Source: Rubrimonas sp036788415
GTDB taxonomy: Bacteria > Pseudomonadota > Alphaproteobacteria > Rhodobacterales > Rhodobacteraceae
DNA: 64,000 nt
NCBI RefSeq assembly: GCF_036788415.1
Contig: NZ_DAIQNN010000001.1
Location: 1 to 64,000 of the forward strand
Reading direction: 5' to 3'
Under the pieces are notes generated by a model, which was not told the DNA's origin, searched no databases, and saw only the letters and a list, made by a program, of their open reading frames with translations. Positions 34,478 to 43,945 of the stretch are shown in pieces. The first letter of the stretch is position 1; each line of letters begins with the position of its first letter. The translations under genes and the position numbers were made by a program.

Positions 34478-35983
34478 GTGGACGCTGTATTCTCCGGCCT
34501 CGCGCAGGGCTTCGCCGTCGCGCTCGATCCGTTCAACCTGTTCCTCGTGCTGACCGGCTGCTTCGCGGGCACGCTGATCGGAGCCCTTCCCGGCATCGGG
34601 CCCATCAACGGCGTGGCCATCCTGCTGCCCATCGCCTACAGCCTGAAGCTCCCGCCGGAATCCGCGCTGATCCTGCTGGCGGGGGTCTATTACGGCGCCG
34701 AATATGGCGGGCGGATCAGTTCGATCCTGCTCAACGTGCCGGGCGACGCCAGCGCGGTGATGACCACGCTGGACGGCCACCCGATGGCCCGGCGCGGCGA
34801 GGCGGGCCGCGCCCTGTCGCTCTCGGCGTGGTCCTCCTTCATCGGCGGCACCTTCGCCGTGGTGATGATGTCGTTCTTCGGCCCGCTGATGGCGTCCTAC
34901 GCCGTGACGTTCTCGCCATCCGACTATGTCGCGCTGATGGTCTTCGCCTTCGCCTGCCTCGCCTCGCTGGTCGGGTCGAACCCGGTCAAGACGCTGCTGG
35001 GCGCGCTGATCGGGCTGATGCTGGCCTCCGTCGGGATCGACGCGAACACCGGCGTGGTTCGGTTCACCTTCGGGGTCCCCGACCTGCTGGCGGGCATCGA
35101 CTTCCTGGTGATCGTCATCGGCTTCTTCGGCATGGCCGAGCTGATCAGCCTCGTGGAGCAGCAGTTCTCCGGCACGTTGAAGGCGCTGAAGTTGGACAGG
35201 ACCTTCGTCAGCTGGCGCGACATGATGGCGGTGAAGTGGACCATCGTGCGGTCCTCGATCATCGGCTTCGTGGTGGGCGTTCTGCCGGGCGCCGGGGCCT
35301 CGGTCGCCTCGGCGGTGGCCTACGGGACGGAAAAGCGCATCAACGGCGCGAACGGGACATTCGGCGAGGGCGACATCCGCGGCCTCGCCGCTCCCGAAAG
35401 CGCCAACAACGCGAGCGCGGGCGGGGCCATGGTGCCGATGCTGACGCTGGGCATTCCCGGCTCGGGCACCACGGCCATCCTGCTGGGCGCGCTGCTCCTG
35501 TTCTCGGTCACGCCGGGACCGATGATGTTCCAGAACCGGCCCGAGATCGCTTGGGGCCTGATCGCCAGCATGTACATCGGCAATGTCGCGCTGCTGCTGA
35601 TCAACCTGCCGCTGGTGGGCCTGTTCGCGCGCTTGCTGACCATCCCGCAGCAATATCTGACGCCGCTGATCGCGGTGATGGCTTTCATCGGGGTCTATTC
35701 GGTCGTGTCGAACCCGCATGACCTTTACATGATCACAGCCCTCGGCGTGTTCGGCTGGGTCCTCCGCAAGATGGACTTCAGCATGGCCCCGATCATCCTG
35801 GGCTTCGTGCTGGGCAAGCTGTTCGAGGACAATCTGCGCCGGGCCCTGTCGATCTCGGGCGGGGACTGGGGCATCCTGCTGCAGTCGGCGAATTCCATCG
35901 CGCTCTATGCGTTGGCGGCGGGCGTCGTGATCGCGCCGATCTGGCTGGCGCGTCGCCGGCGCGCCATCCGCGACGACGAATAG
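34478..35983 (+). CDS. tctA: Tripartite tricarboxylate transporter, large permease
   Basis: 501-residue permease with about twelve membrane segments. Diagnostic stretches: FAGTLIGALPGIGPINGVAI, PPESALILLAGVYYGAEYGG, LPGAGASVASAVAYGTEK and NNASAGGAMVPMLTLGIPG. It carries the substrate with ions (H+ or Na+). It starts at GTG, 10 bp after tctB. The gene is intact, in contrast with the regulators upstream. Confidence 0.95.
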   Translation: MDAVFSGLAQGFAVALDPFNLFLVLTGCFAGTLIGALPGIGPINGVAILLPIAYSLKLPPESALILLAGVYYGAEYGGRISSILLNVPGDASAVMTTLDGHPMARRGEAGRALSLSAWSSFIGGTFAVVMMSFFGPLMASYAVTFSPSDYVALMVFAFACLASLVGSNPVKTLLGALIGLMLASVGIDANTGVVRFTFGVPDLLAGIDFLVIVIGFFGMAELISLVEQQFSGTLKALKLDRTFVSWRDMMAVKWTIVRSSIIGFVVGVLPGAGASVASAVAYGTEKRINGANGTFGEGDIRGLAAPESANNASAGGAMVPMLTLGIPGSGTTAILLGALLLFSVTPGPMMFQNRPEIAWGLIASMYIGNVALLLINLPLVGLFARLLTIPQQYLTPLIAVMAFIGVYSVVSNPHDLYMITALGVFGWVLRKMDFSMAPIILGFVLGKLFEDNLRRALSISGGDWGILLQSANSIALYALAAGVVIAPIWLARRRRAIRDDE

Positions 35984-35992
35984 GTCCGCGGC

Positions 35993-37033
35993 TTGAGCGT
36001 GCCTAGCCCGGCCTTGCGCGGACCAGCGATCGCCCTCGGCCTCGCGTTTCCCGCCGCTGCGGCGTTCGCCGCCGCCGGGATGCCGGCGGGGGCGCTGCTG
36101 GGCGCCACCGCCGCAGTGGCCGCGGCGGCGCTGTCTGGGCTGGGTCCGGTGGTCCCCGACTTTCTGCGCAATCTCGCCTTCGCCATCATCGGCGTGTCGC
36201 TGGGGGCGGGGATCAGCAGCGACATCCTCGACGACATCGCCCGCTGGCCGGTCAGCCTGCTGGGATTGGCGCTGACGATCCTGCTGACCATGGCGGCGAC
36301 CGGGCGCCTGCTGACGCGCGGCTTCGGCGTCGCGCCCGATACGGCGGCGCTGTCGGCGTCGCCGGGGGCTCTGTCCTACGCCGTGGCGCTGGCCGCGCAG
36401 GGGCGTGGCGACCTGCGGGCGGTCGTCGCGCTGCAAAGCGTGCGGCTGCTGCTCGTCACGCTCTGCCTGCCGCCGGCCATCGCCGCGTTGGCCGGGGCGG
36501 CGCCGCCGGGTCCGCTCGCGGCCGGCGGCGCCGAGGCGCTGGGCCCATCGCCTGCGCTGGCGCTCATGCTGGCGGGCGTCGCCTGCGGCTGGCTGCTCGA
36601 CCGGGCCGGCGCCCCGGCCGCCTATCTTCTGGCGGGGCTGGCTGTCAGCGGGTTGGCCCATGCCCTCGGCTGGGTCCACGGAGCCTTGCCGGGCCCGGCG
36701 ATCTTTTGCGGCTTCGTCGTCACCGGCGCGGTGATCGGGGCCCGGTTCACCCGCATCGCGCGGCCCGACCTGATGCGCCTCGCCGCGGCGGGAATTGCGG
36801 CGACCGGCGTGTCGGCGGCGATCTCGGCGGCAGGGGCGCTGTGCGTCGCTGCGGCGACCGGCCTCTCCTTTCCGGTGGTGTGGGTGGCCTTCGCGCCGGG
36901 CGGGGTCGAAGGCATGGCCGCCATCGGCCTTGCGCTCGGATATGATCCGGCCTTCGTCGCCACGCACCACATCTTCCGGATCGTCGCTGTGATCGCCCTG
37001 CTTCCGCTGGCCTTGCGCGCAGCCGGACGCTGA
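35993..37033 (+). CDS. AbrB-family membrane protein
   Basis: 346-residue integral membrane protein with about ten hydrophobic segments and an internal twofold pattern, matching the AbrB/ammonia-monooxygenase-like membrane family (not the DNA-binding AbrB). The FLRNLAFAIIGVSLGAG and the late FAPGGVEGMAAIGLALGYDPAFVATHH with HHIFRI are characteristic. Function in the family is poorly known. It begins at TTG (35993) or GTG (35999), 9 bp after tctA, so it is part of the transporter operon and may help uptake or export of the same substrate. Confidence 0.82.
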   Translation: MSVPSPALRGPAIALGLAFPAAAAFAAAGMPAGALLGATAAVAAAALSGLGPVVPDFLRNLAFAIIGVSLGAGISSDILDDIARWPVSLLGLALTILLTMAATGRLLTRGFGVAPDTAALSASPGALSYAVALAAQGRGDLRAVVALQSVRLLLVTLCLPPAIAALAGAAPPGPLAAGGAEALGPSPALALMLAGVACGWLLDRAGAPAAYLLAGLAVSGLAHALGWVHGALPGPAIFCGFVVTGAVIGARFTRIARPDLMRLAAAGIAATGVSAAISAAGALCVAAATGLSFPVVWVAFAPGGVEGMAAIGLALGYDPAFVATHHIFRIVAVIALLPLALRAAGR

Positions 37034-37203
37034 TCGTCGCCGCTCCGGCGCGCTCGAAGGGCCGCGGGCCGCAATGCGGGCTGTCCGAGCCACTCGGCGC
37101 GACCCATCGTCGGCCCGCGCGGATGCGGGCGCGAGATGACGATCCGGCGAGCCGCCGCGCATCGCCGGCGCCCCTCCCCAAGCGCCGCGCCGACCCGTCG
37201 AGG

Positions 37204-37233
37204 TTGACAAGCTGCGAGCGCAAGGTGTGACAT
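37204..37233 (+). promoter_or_regulatory. Promoter for the TAXI-TRAP operon
   Basis: A perfect -35 TTGACA (37204-37209) is followed after 18 bases by TGACAT (37228-37233). The predicted start leaves a leader of about 70 bases to the ATG at 37311, which has AGGAGG in front of it. Confidence 0.6.
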
Positions 37234-37310
37234 GCGTGTGAAGTGCGACCGAAAAGGCGACGCCGCCCCCGGCGCGCCGGATCGCACGCGAACCCTGACA
37301 GGAGGCTTCC

Positions 37311-38285
37311 ATGTCCATCAGAACTCGTCTCGCCGGCGCCGTCGCGGCGTTCGCCGTGACGCTCGGCGCGCAGGCCGCCGTCGCGCAGCAGACCTTCATC
37401 TCGATCGGCACCGGCGGCGTGACGGGCGTCTATTACCCCACGGGCGGCGCGATCTGCCGGCTTCTGAACCGCGGCCGCGCCGAGCACGGCATCCGCTGCG
37501 GCGTCGAGTCGACCGGCGGTTCGGTGTTCAACATCAACGCCATCCGCGGCGGCGAACTGGAATTCGGCGTCGCCCAGTCCGACTGGCAGTTCCACGCCTA
37601 CAACGGCTCCTCGCAATTCGCCGAGCAGGGCCCGTTCACCGAGCTGCGCGCTGTGTTCTCGATCCATCCCGAGCCCTTCACCGTGGTCGCCCGCGCCGAC
37701 AGCGGCATCCGCAACTTCGAGGATCTCAAGGGCAAGCGCGTCAACATCGGCAATCCCGGCTCCGGTCAGCGCGGCACGATGGACGTGGTGATGAATGCGC
37801 TCGGCTGGACCACCGCCGATTTCGCGATGGCGGCCGAACTCCAGCCCGCCGAGCAGAGCCAGGCGCTCTGCGACAACAACATCGACGCGATGATCTACAC
37901 GGTCGGCCACCCCTCGGGCTCGATCCAGGAGGCGACCACCGCCTGCGACAGCGTGCTCGTCAACGTGACTGGCCCCGCCATCGACGGGCTGATCGCCGAG
38001 AACCCGTTCTACCGCGTGGCCACAATCCCCGGCGGCATGTATCGCGGCACCGACGAGGACGTGACGACCTTCGGCGTCGGCGCGACGCTCGTCAGCTCGA
38101 CCGCAGTTTCCGAAGAAATCGTCTATCAGATGGTCAAGGCCGTGTTCGACAACATGGACCAGTTCCGCAGCCTGCACCCCGCCTTCGCCAATCTCGACCC
38201 GAAGGAGATGGCGAGCGACGGGCTGTCGGCGCCGCTGCATGACGGGGCTGCGCGCTACTTCAAGGAAGCCGGCCTGATCGACTGA
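37311..38285 (+). CDS. TAXI-family TRAP transporter substrate-binding protein
   Basis: 324 residues with a signal peptide (about 1-25, AAVAQ|QTF). TAXI signatures: FISIGTGGVTGVYYPTGGAIC, GVESTGGSVFNINAIRGGE, FGVAQSDWQFHAYNG, and VNIGNPGSGQRGTMDVVM. TAXI proteins bind small carboxylates such as glutamate-like or dicarboxylic acids; the ligand is not set by sequence. Cysteines (C, CGV, LCDNN, ACDS) may form a disulfide. It is followed by the fused TRAP permease and uspA. Confidence 0.94.
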   Translation: MSIRTRLAGAVAAFAVTLGAQAAVAQQTFISIGTGGVTGVYYPTGGAICRLLNRGRAEHGIRCGVESTGGSVFNINAIRGGELEFGVAQSDWQFHAYNGSSQFAEQGPFTELRAVFSIHPEPFTVVARADSGIRNFEDLKGKRVNIGNPGSGQRGTMDVVMNALGWTTADFAMAAELQPAEQSQALCDNNIDAMIYTVGHPSGSIQEATTACDSVLVNVTGPAIDGLIAENPFYRVATIPGGMYRGTDEDVTTFGVGATLVSSTAVSEEIVYQMVKAVFDNMDQFRSLHPAFANLDPKEMASDGLSAPLHDGAARYFKEAGLID

Positions 38286-38368
38286 GCCGCCGCCGCTCCA
38301 TGACACGGGGGGCGGCGGGTTCGCCGCTCCGCATCCAGCGCAGGACGCGCGAGCCGAGGGGGCGCGGC

Positions 38369-41005
38369 ATGGCCGAGCAGACGGAAGGCGGCGCCAAGGG
38401 CCGCCAGTTCACCGAGACCGAACTTCAGGACCTCGTCGCCAGCACCGACAGCGGCGCGCGCGCGCCCCGCAATCGCGCCGTCGCCCTGCTGATCGCGGCA
38501 ACGGCGCTCGTCTGGTCGCTGTTCCAGCTCTGGATCGCGCAGCCGCAGCTCTGGTTCGGCCAGTATCTGCCGGTCCTCAACGCCTCGCAGACGCGCCCCG
38601 CGCATCTGATGTTCGCGATCTTTCTCGCCTTCCTCGCCTATCCCGCCCTCTCGCGCTCGCCGCGCGACCGCGTGCCCCTGACCGACTGGGCGCTCGCCAT
38701 TCTCGGCGTGCTCTGCACCGGCTATGTGCTGTTCTTCTCGCGCGAACTGGCGATGACGGCGCGCTCGGGGCTGCCGACGCAGATGCAGGTGATCGTCGGC
38801 GCCGTCGGCATCCTCGTGCTCCTCGAAGCCGCGCGCCGGGCGCTGGGGCCCGCGCTCACCGTCGTCGGCGCGATCTTCCTGCTCTATTCGTGGATGGGGT
38901 CGGGCTGGCTCATCCCCGAGCTGATCGAGCATCAGGGCCTGACCTTCACCTCCATCGTCAACGCGCAATGGCTCGACACGACCGGCGTGTTCGGGATTCC
39001 GCTGGGCGTCTCGACGGCTTTCGTGTTCCTGTTCGTGCTGTTCGGCGCGCTGCTCGACAAGGCCGGCGCGGGCAATTACTTCATTCAGATCGCTTTCGCG
39101 GGCCTCGGCCACCTGCGCGGCGGCCCCGCCAAGGCGGCCGTGGTCGGCTCGGCGATGACCGGGCTGATCTCGGGCTCCTCCATCGCCAATGTGGTGACCA
39201 CCGGCACCTTCACGATCCCGCTGATGAAGCGCGTCGGCTTCTCCTCGGAGAAGGCGGGGGCGGTCGAGGTCGCGTCCTCGGTCAACGGGCAGATCATGCC
39301 GCCCGTGATGGGCGCGGCGGCCTTCCTCATGGTCGAGTTCGTCGGCATCTCCTATCTCGACGTGATCAAGCACGCCTTCATCCCGGCGGTGATCTCCTAC
39401 ATCGCGCTCGTCTACATCGTGCATCTCGAGGCGCTGAAACGCGACATGCCCGCGCTCGGCCAGGCCAAGAGCCTCGCGGGGATGTTCCTCAGCATCTTCA
39501 TCGGCTTCGCCGTCGCGGGCGCCGCCTTCACGGCGCTGGTCTGGACCATGGGCGCGCTCAAGGCCGCAGCGCCCGAGGCGGTGGGGCCAGTCGCGATCGC
39601 AGGGCTCGGCGCGGCCTATCTCGCGGCGCTTTACGTCTCGGCCAAGCGCCCCGACCTCGAACTCGACGACCCCAACTCGAAGGAAATCAGGCTGCCCACC
39701 GTGGCGCAGGTGTTCCCCACCGGCATCCACTACCTGCTGCCGATCCTCGTGCTGGTGTGGTTCCTGATGGTCGAGCGCCAGTCGCCCGCGAAATCCGCCT
39801 TCTACGCCGTGTCGATGATGCTCGCGATCATCCTGACGCAGCGCCCGCTCAAGGAGATCCTTCGCGGCGGCGGGCGGGTCGCGGCGGAGGCGAAGGCGGG
39901 CTTCGACGATCTGGTGGAGGGGTTGATCGCCGGCGCGCGCAACATGATCGGCATCGGCGTCGCCACCGCCGCCGCCGGAATCATCGTCGCCACGGTCACG
40001 CGCACCCCCATCGGCACCGAACTCGCGGGGCTGGTGGAGCAGCTTTCCGGCGGCGTGCTGCTCATCATGCTGGTGCTGATCGGCGTGTTCTCGCTGATCC
40101 TCGGCATGGGTCTGCCGACGACGGCCAACTACATCGTGGTGTCCTCGCTGATGGCGAGCGTGGTGGTCAGCCTCGGCGCGCAGGAGGGGCTGATCGTGCC
40201 GCTGATCGCGGCGCATCTGTTCGTCTTCTATTTCGGCATCATGGCCGACGTGACGCCACCCGTGGGGCTGGCCAGCTTCGCCGCAGCCGCCGTGTCGGGC
40301 GGCGACCCGATCCGCACCGGCTTCACCGCCTTCTTCTACTCGCTGCGCACCGTCGCGCTGCCCTTCCTGTTCATCTACAATCCCGTGCTGATCCTCTACG
40401 GCGTCGATCTGGGGACGGCGGCGGGAATGGCGCAGGCGGTCGTCGTCTTCGTCGTGGCGACGGTCGCGATGCTGCTGTTCGCGGCGGCGACGCAGGGCTA
40501 TTTCCTCGCGCGCAGCCGAATTCATGAAAGCGCGGCGCTGCTGCTGGTGGCCTTCACGCTGTTCGTGCCGAATTTCTGGCTCGACCGGCTGATCCCGCCT
40601 TTTGAGGACGTCGCGCCCGCGCGCTTCGAGGAGGTGGTGCGCGAGGCCGGGGAGGGCGAGCGCATCCGCTTCGTGGTCGCGGGCCCCGACTTCAACACAG
40701 GGCGCCCGACGCAGACGACGTTGGTGCTGGTCGCTGAAGGCGCGCCGGAAGATCGGGTCGAGCGCGCGGGGCTGATGCTGACCCCGGAGGGCGAGGCGCT
40801 GCGGCTCGACGAGCCGATGTTCGGCACGCCGTTTCAGGAGAAGCTCGCCGTGCTCGACTTCTACGCCGAGGACCCGGTCGAGATTTCCGCCGTTCGGGTG
40901 CGGGCGGACCGCCCGCCGGCGCAGCTGTTCTACATTCCCGCCCTTGCGCTGCTCGCCCTTGTGGCGATGCTGCAACGCCGGCGCCAGACCAAGCCCGCCT
41001 TCTGA
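38369..41005 (+). CDS. TRAP transporter fused permease (DctQM-type) with C-terminal DUF3394
   Basis: 878 residues. A small-subunit part (four membrane segments, about 30-190) is fused to the large permease (IPLGVSTAFVFLFVLFGAL, SAMTGLISGSSIANVVTTG, VNGQIMPPVMGAAAFLMVEF, ILGMGLPTTANYIVVSSL). The C-terminal 150 residues form an extra domain with a last membrane segment (ALALLALVAML), as in DUF3394-containing TAXI-TRAP permeases. An upstream in-frame ATG at 38300 has no SD; 38369 follows a GAGGGGG. It works with the TAXI binding protein. Confidence 0.92.
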   Translation: MAEQTEGGAKGRQFTETELQDLVASTDSGARAPRNRAVALLIAATALVWSLFQLWIAQPQLWFGQYLPVLNASQTRPAHLMFAIFLAFLAYPALSRSPRDRVPLTDWALAILGVLCTGYVLFFSRELAMTARSGLPTQMQVIVGAVGILVLLEAARRALGPALTVVGAIFLLYSWMGSGWLIPELIEHQGLTFTSIVNAQWLDTTGVFGIPLGVSTAFVFLFVLFGALLDKAGAGNYFIQIAFAGLGHLRGGPAKAAVVGSAMTGLISGSSIANVVTTGTFTIPLMKRVGFSSEKAGAVEVASSVNGQIMPPVMGAAAFLMVEFVGISYLDVIKHAFIPAVISYIALVYIVHLEALKRDMPALGQAKSLAGMFLSIFIGFAVAGAAFTALVWTMGALKAAAPEAVGPVAIAGLGAAYLAALYVSAKRPDLELDDPNSKEIRLPTVAQVFPTGIHYLLPILVLVWFLMVERQSPAKSAFYAVSMMLAIILTQRPLKEILRGGGRVAAEAKAGFDDLVEGLIAGARNMIGIGVATAAAGIIVATVTRTPIGTELAGLVEQLSGGVLLIMLVLIGVFSLILGMGLPTTANYIVVSSLMASVVVSLGAQEGLIVPLIAAHLFVFYFGIMADVTPPVGLASFAAAAVSGGDPIRTGFTAFFYSLRTVALPFLFIYNPVLILYGVDLGTAAGMAQAVVVFVVATVAMLLFAAATQGYFLARSRIHESAALLLVAFTLFVPNFWLDRLIPPFEDVAPARFEEVVREAGEGERIRFVVAGPDFNTGRPTQTTLVLVAEGAPEDRVERAGLMLTPEGEALRLDEPMFGTPFQEKLAVLDFYAEDPVEISAVRVRADRPPAQLFYIPALALLALVAMLQRRRQTKPAF

Positions 41006-41019
41006 GGAGACCCCTTCCG

Positions 41020-41445
41020 ATGACATCCGCGATCCTGCTGCCAGTGGACATTTCCGACGGCGAAGACTGGCGCAAGGCGCTCGACGTCGCCGTGGCGCAG
41101 GCGCGCCAGCACAAGGCCGCGCTGCATGTCGCGAGCGTGCTGCCCGATCTGGGGACGGCGCTTGTCGGCGGCTTCTTCAAACCCGGGTTCGAAGCCGATG
41201 CGCTGGCGCGCCTCGGCGCCTCGCTGACGGAGTGGACGAAGGCGAACGTTCCGGAGGACGTCGACGTCCATCCCCATGTGCTGCACGGCAAGATCTACGA
41301 CGAGATCCTCCGCGCCGCCGACCGGCTCGGGGTCGACCTCATCGTGATGGGCTCGCACCGCCCCGCGCTGGCCGACTATCTGCTCGGGCCGAACGCGGCG
41401 CGGGTGGTGCGCCACGCCAAGCAGTCGGTCTACGTCGTGCGCTAG
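41020..41445 (+). CDS. uspA: Universal stress protein (UspA family)
   Basis: 141-residue single-domain Usp, fold start AILLPVDISDGEDWRKALDVA and end MGSHRPALADYLLGPNAARVVRHAKQSVYVVR. The ATP-binding motif G-2x-G-9x-G(S/T) is altered here (GPNAARVV), so nucleotide binding is uncertain. It is 14 bp after the TRAP permease gene with a GAGGAG before the ATG, as in other TAXI-TRAP operons where a Usp modulates the transporter. Confidence 0.92.
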   Translation: MTSAILLPVDISDGEDWRKALDVAVAQARQHKAALHVASVLPDLGTALVGGFFKPGFEADALARLGASLTEWTKANVPEDVDVHPHVLHGKIYDEILRAADRLGVDLIVMGSHRPALADYLLGPNAARVVRHAKQSVYVVR

Positions 41446-41469
41446 GCGGCGGATCGAACTGAAAGACGC

Positions 41470-41497
41470 CGGTAACGAGCTCGCTACCGTTGTTTTT
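41470..41497 (+). terminator. Intrinsic terminator after the TRAP-uspA operon
   Basis: An almost perfect 10-bp inverted repeat CGGTAACGAG/CTCGCTACCG (one mismatch) followed by TTGTTTTT. It begins about 25 bp after the uspA stop and should end the TAXI-TRAP-uspA transcript. Confidence 0.8.
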
Positions 41498-41577
41498 GAA
41501 GGGAAAAAACTGGCTAACTGATTCCCTCGGCCCGGTTTGCGCCTCAGGGGGGGCGTCCTGGAGGCCCCGCCACGGCC

Positions 41578-42051
41578 TCACCGGCTCCAGCGGGTGACCC
41601 GGCAGGGGTGGGGCGGGCCGTCGTTGAAGAAGTCACGCAGCGTGAAGCGGTTCTCGCCGGTCGGCGTGAGTTCGAGCGTGATCATGTCGCTGTAGACCCC
41701 GCCCACGGGCCATGCCTCGACGAAGCCGTTCTCGCCGGTCAGCCGATATCGCCCGTTCTGCGTGTCGATCGCGCCTTCCCAAAAGGTCGTGCCCCACTGC
41801 CCCATGTCGGTGACCGAGGAGTTGAGCCCGTGCCGGTCGCTCCACACCACGACGTCGCGATAGCGGGTGAACCGCATCTGGAGCGGCGCGCCGACGTCGC
41901 CGAGCTGGCAGATCGCCGAGAAGCCGCCCGTGATCTCCGCCCGCGCGACCGGAGCGGCGAGCAGCGCAAGGGCGGCGAGGCCGAGTCGCGCCAAAAATTG
42001 AACCGATGCGATCGGATATGAGACTGTCATTTTACTGTCATTCCGAGTCAT
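41578..42051 (-). CDS. Hypothetical exported protein
   Basis: 157 residues, not recognised. A signal peptide runs from about residue 15 to 38 (FLARLGLAALALLAAPVARAEI). The mature part is a beta-rich domain of about 120 residues with two cysteines (ICQLG, HPCRVTRW). The start at 42051 is supported by AGGAG seven bases upstream; a later ATG at 42030 is also possible. It stands alone between uspA and ctaA, on the opposite strand. Confidence 0.72.
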   Translation of the reverse strand: MTRNDSKMTVSYPIASVQFLARLGLAALALLAAPVARAEITGGFSAICQLGDVGAPLQMRFTRYRDVVVWSDRHGLNSSVTDMGQWGTTFWEGAIDTQNGRYRLTGENGFVEAWPVGGVYSDMITLELTPTGENRFTLRDFFNDGPPHPCRVTRWSR

Positions 42052-42230
42052 GAAACGCTCCTGCGCCTGTAAATGTCCATAGAGTAACAAATACCCGCAG
42101 CCCGGACAATCGCGCAGGCGGGTCGGCGTCGGGCCGAGGGGCGGGGAGGGCGCCTCGCCGCGCTTGCCGCCCTGACGGCGCGGGGTTATCTGAGCCGGGC
42201 GTTCAGACAGGGCCGTGAAAAGGGTGCGCC

Positions 42231-43382
42231 ATGAGCAAGCCGCGCGCGATCTTCGAGGAGGTGGCGGCGCAGGGGCCGGCCTCCGCCCCCGCGACGCGGC
42301 CCGGCGAGGCCGACCGCCGCAAGCGCCGCGCGCGCCGCATCGTCGGCTGGTGGCTGATCGCGCTCGCCATCCTCGTCGCGCTCATGGTGCTGGTCGGCGG
42401 CATGACCCGGCTGACAGAGAGCGGGCTGTCGATGGTCTCCTGGCATCCGGTGCTCGGCGCGATTCCGCCGCTGAGCGATGCCGACTGGGCGTCGGAGTTC
42501 GAGAAATACAAGCTCACCGCGCAGTATCGCGAGATCAACGCGTGGATGGGCGTCGAGGATTTCAAGACGATCTACTGGTGGGAATGGGGCCATCGCCAGT
42601 TCGGGCGGGTGATCGGGCTGGTCTGGGGCGCGGGCCTCGCGGCGTTTCTCGCGCTGCGCATGGTCCCGCCGGGGCGGTTGTGGTCGCTGGTCCTGCCCGG
42701 CCTGCTCGGCGGGGCGCAGGCGGTGATCGGCATGTGGATGGTCGAAAGCGGCGTGGCGGAGGGGTCCGAACTCGTTTCGGTCGCGCCGTATCGGCTGGCG
42801 CTCCATCTCGGGCTGGCCTTCGCGATCCTGTGCCTGCTGCTCTGGCCAGCCTGGCGGCTGATGCGCGACGAGGCGGCGCTGCTGCAGGCGCGCCGCCGGC
42901 GCGCGGGGCCGGCGATGGCGGCGGCGGGCGTCGTGCTGGGCCTCGCCTTCGCGCAGATCGTCCTCGGCGCGCTGGTGGCCGGCAACGATGCGGGGCGGGG
43001 CTATGTCGACTGGCCGCTGATGAACGGGATGTGGTTTCCGGCCGAGGCGCTCGAACTCTCGCCAGTCTGGACGAACTTCATCTGGAACGACGCGCTGACC
43101 CAGTTCAACCACCGCGTCCTCGGCTACGCGCTGGCGCTGGCGTCGCTGGCGGCGCTGGCGCTGGCGTGGCGGAGCCGCCTCGGCGCGGTGCGGCTCTGGG
43201 CCGGGATCGCGGCGCTGGCGGTCTGGGCGCAGATGGGGTGGGGGATCGTCACGGTGATGAACGGCGCCGCGACCGGCCACGCGATCCTGCATCAGGCGGG
43301 CGCGCTGGCGATGACGGCGCTCCTGCTGCGCGCCCGCTTCGTCGCCGCCTATCCGCCCGAGCAGTCGGCGATCCGGGGCTGA
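42231..43382 (+). CDS. ctaA: Heme A synthase, COX15/CtaA
   Basis: Membrane oxidase of 383 residues that turns heme O into heme A for cytochrome aa3 oxidases. Eight membrane segments; signatures are VGGMTRLTESGLSMVSWHP, WWEWGHRQFGRVIG, ALHLGLAF, FNHRVLGY and GHAILHQAGA, which carry the four conserved heme-binding histidines. The length and the TRLTESGLS motif match the proteobacterial (type II) group. Monocistronic; hspQ follows 71 bp later. Confidence 0.95.
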   Translation: MSKPRAIFEEVAAQGPASAPATRPGEADRRKRRARRIVGWWLIALAILVALMVLVGGMTRLTESGLSMVSWHPVLGAIPPLSDADWASEFEKYKLTAQYREINAWMGVEDFKTIYWWEWGHRQFGRVIGLVWGAGLAAFLALRMVPPGRLWSLVLPGLLGGAQAVIGMWMVESGVAEGSELVSVAPYRLALHLGLAFAILCLLLWPAWRLMRDEAALLQARRRRAGPAMAAAGVVLGLAFAQIVLGALVAGNDAGRGYVDWPLMNGMWFPAEALELSPVWTNFIWNDALTQFNHRVLGYALALASLAALALAWRSRLGAVRLWAGIAALAVWAQMGWGIVTVMNGAATGHAILHQAGALAMTALLLRARFVAAYPPEQSAIRG

Positions 43383-43453
43383 GCGGGGCGTCGGGACCGC
43401 GCTCCACGCGCCCCATCTGGAAATCGGGCGCGCTGTGGTATATTGCGCTGCAA

Positions 43454-43813
43454 ATGAGCAGCGAGTCCGATTCCGTCCCCGCCAAGGTCTCCCGGAGCGC
43501 ACGCTACCGCATCGGCCAGGTCGTGCGGCATCGCGTCTATCCGTTCCGCGGCGTGATCTTCGACGTCGACCCCACATTCTCGAACACCGAGGAATGGTGG
43601 AACTCGATTCCCGAGGAAGTCCGGCCGGTCAAGGATCAGCCTTTCTACCATCTCTACGCCGAGAACGAGACCAGCTACTATGTGGCCTACGTCTCGGAGC
43701 AGAACCTCGTGCCCGACGACACGGGCGAGCCGGTCGATCACCCCGAAGTCGGCGAGATGTTCGGCGATCTGCGCGACGGAACCTATCACCTCCACGCTGA
43801 ACTGCGGCACTGA
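43454..43813 (+). CDS. hspQ: Heat shock protein HspQ
   Basis: 119-residue hemimethylated-DNA-binding/HspQ family protein, a specificity factor for the Lon protease in enterics. Hallmarks: ARYRIGQVVRHRVYPFRGVIFDVDP, WWNSIPEEVRP, QPFYHLYAENE and YVAYVSEQNL. The ATG is preceded only by weak SD-like sequence. It lies alone between ctaA and the mrp operon; a heat-shock promoter was not clear by eye. Confidence 0.93.
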   Translation: MSSESDSVPAKVSRSARYRIGQVVRHRVYPFRGVIFDVDPTFSNTEEWWNSIPEEVRPVKDQPFYHLYAENETSYYVAYVSEQNLVPDDTGEPVDHPEVGEMFGDLRDGTYHLHAELRH

Positions 43814-43945
43814 CGCGGCGCGCGGCGCGCGGGCGGCGCGGGGGCTTGGCCCCGCCCGCGGCGCTCGCTAGGGTGCTTCCCATCAGATGACGGGCGGCGC
43901 GAACCGCCCTGCGACGCGGACCGAGAGCGGGGAGTGCGAGGGCGG

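Noticed and set aside
34250..37411. 1053-codon antisense frame over tctBA and the AbrB-type gene
   Set aside because: Antisense shadow caused by high GC at third positions; composition is Arg/Gln/His-rich with no recognisable domain, and the sense genes are clear.
38255..41026. 923-codon antisense frame over the TRAP permease
   Set aside because: Same antisense effect; the sense strand encodes an intact permease with family motifs.
41578..42090. Longer start at 42090 for the exported hypothetical protein
   Set aside because: No ribosome binding site there; AGGAG is placed for the ATG at 42051.
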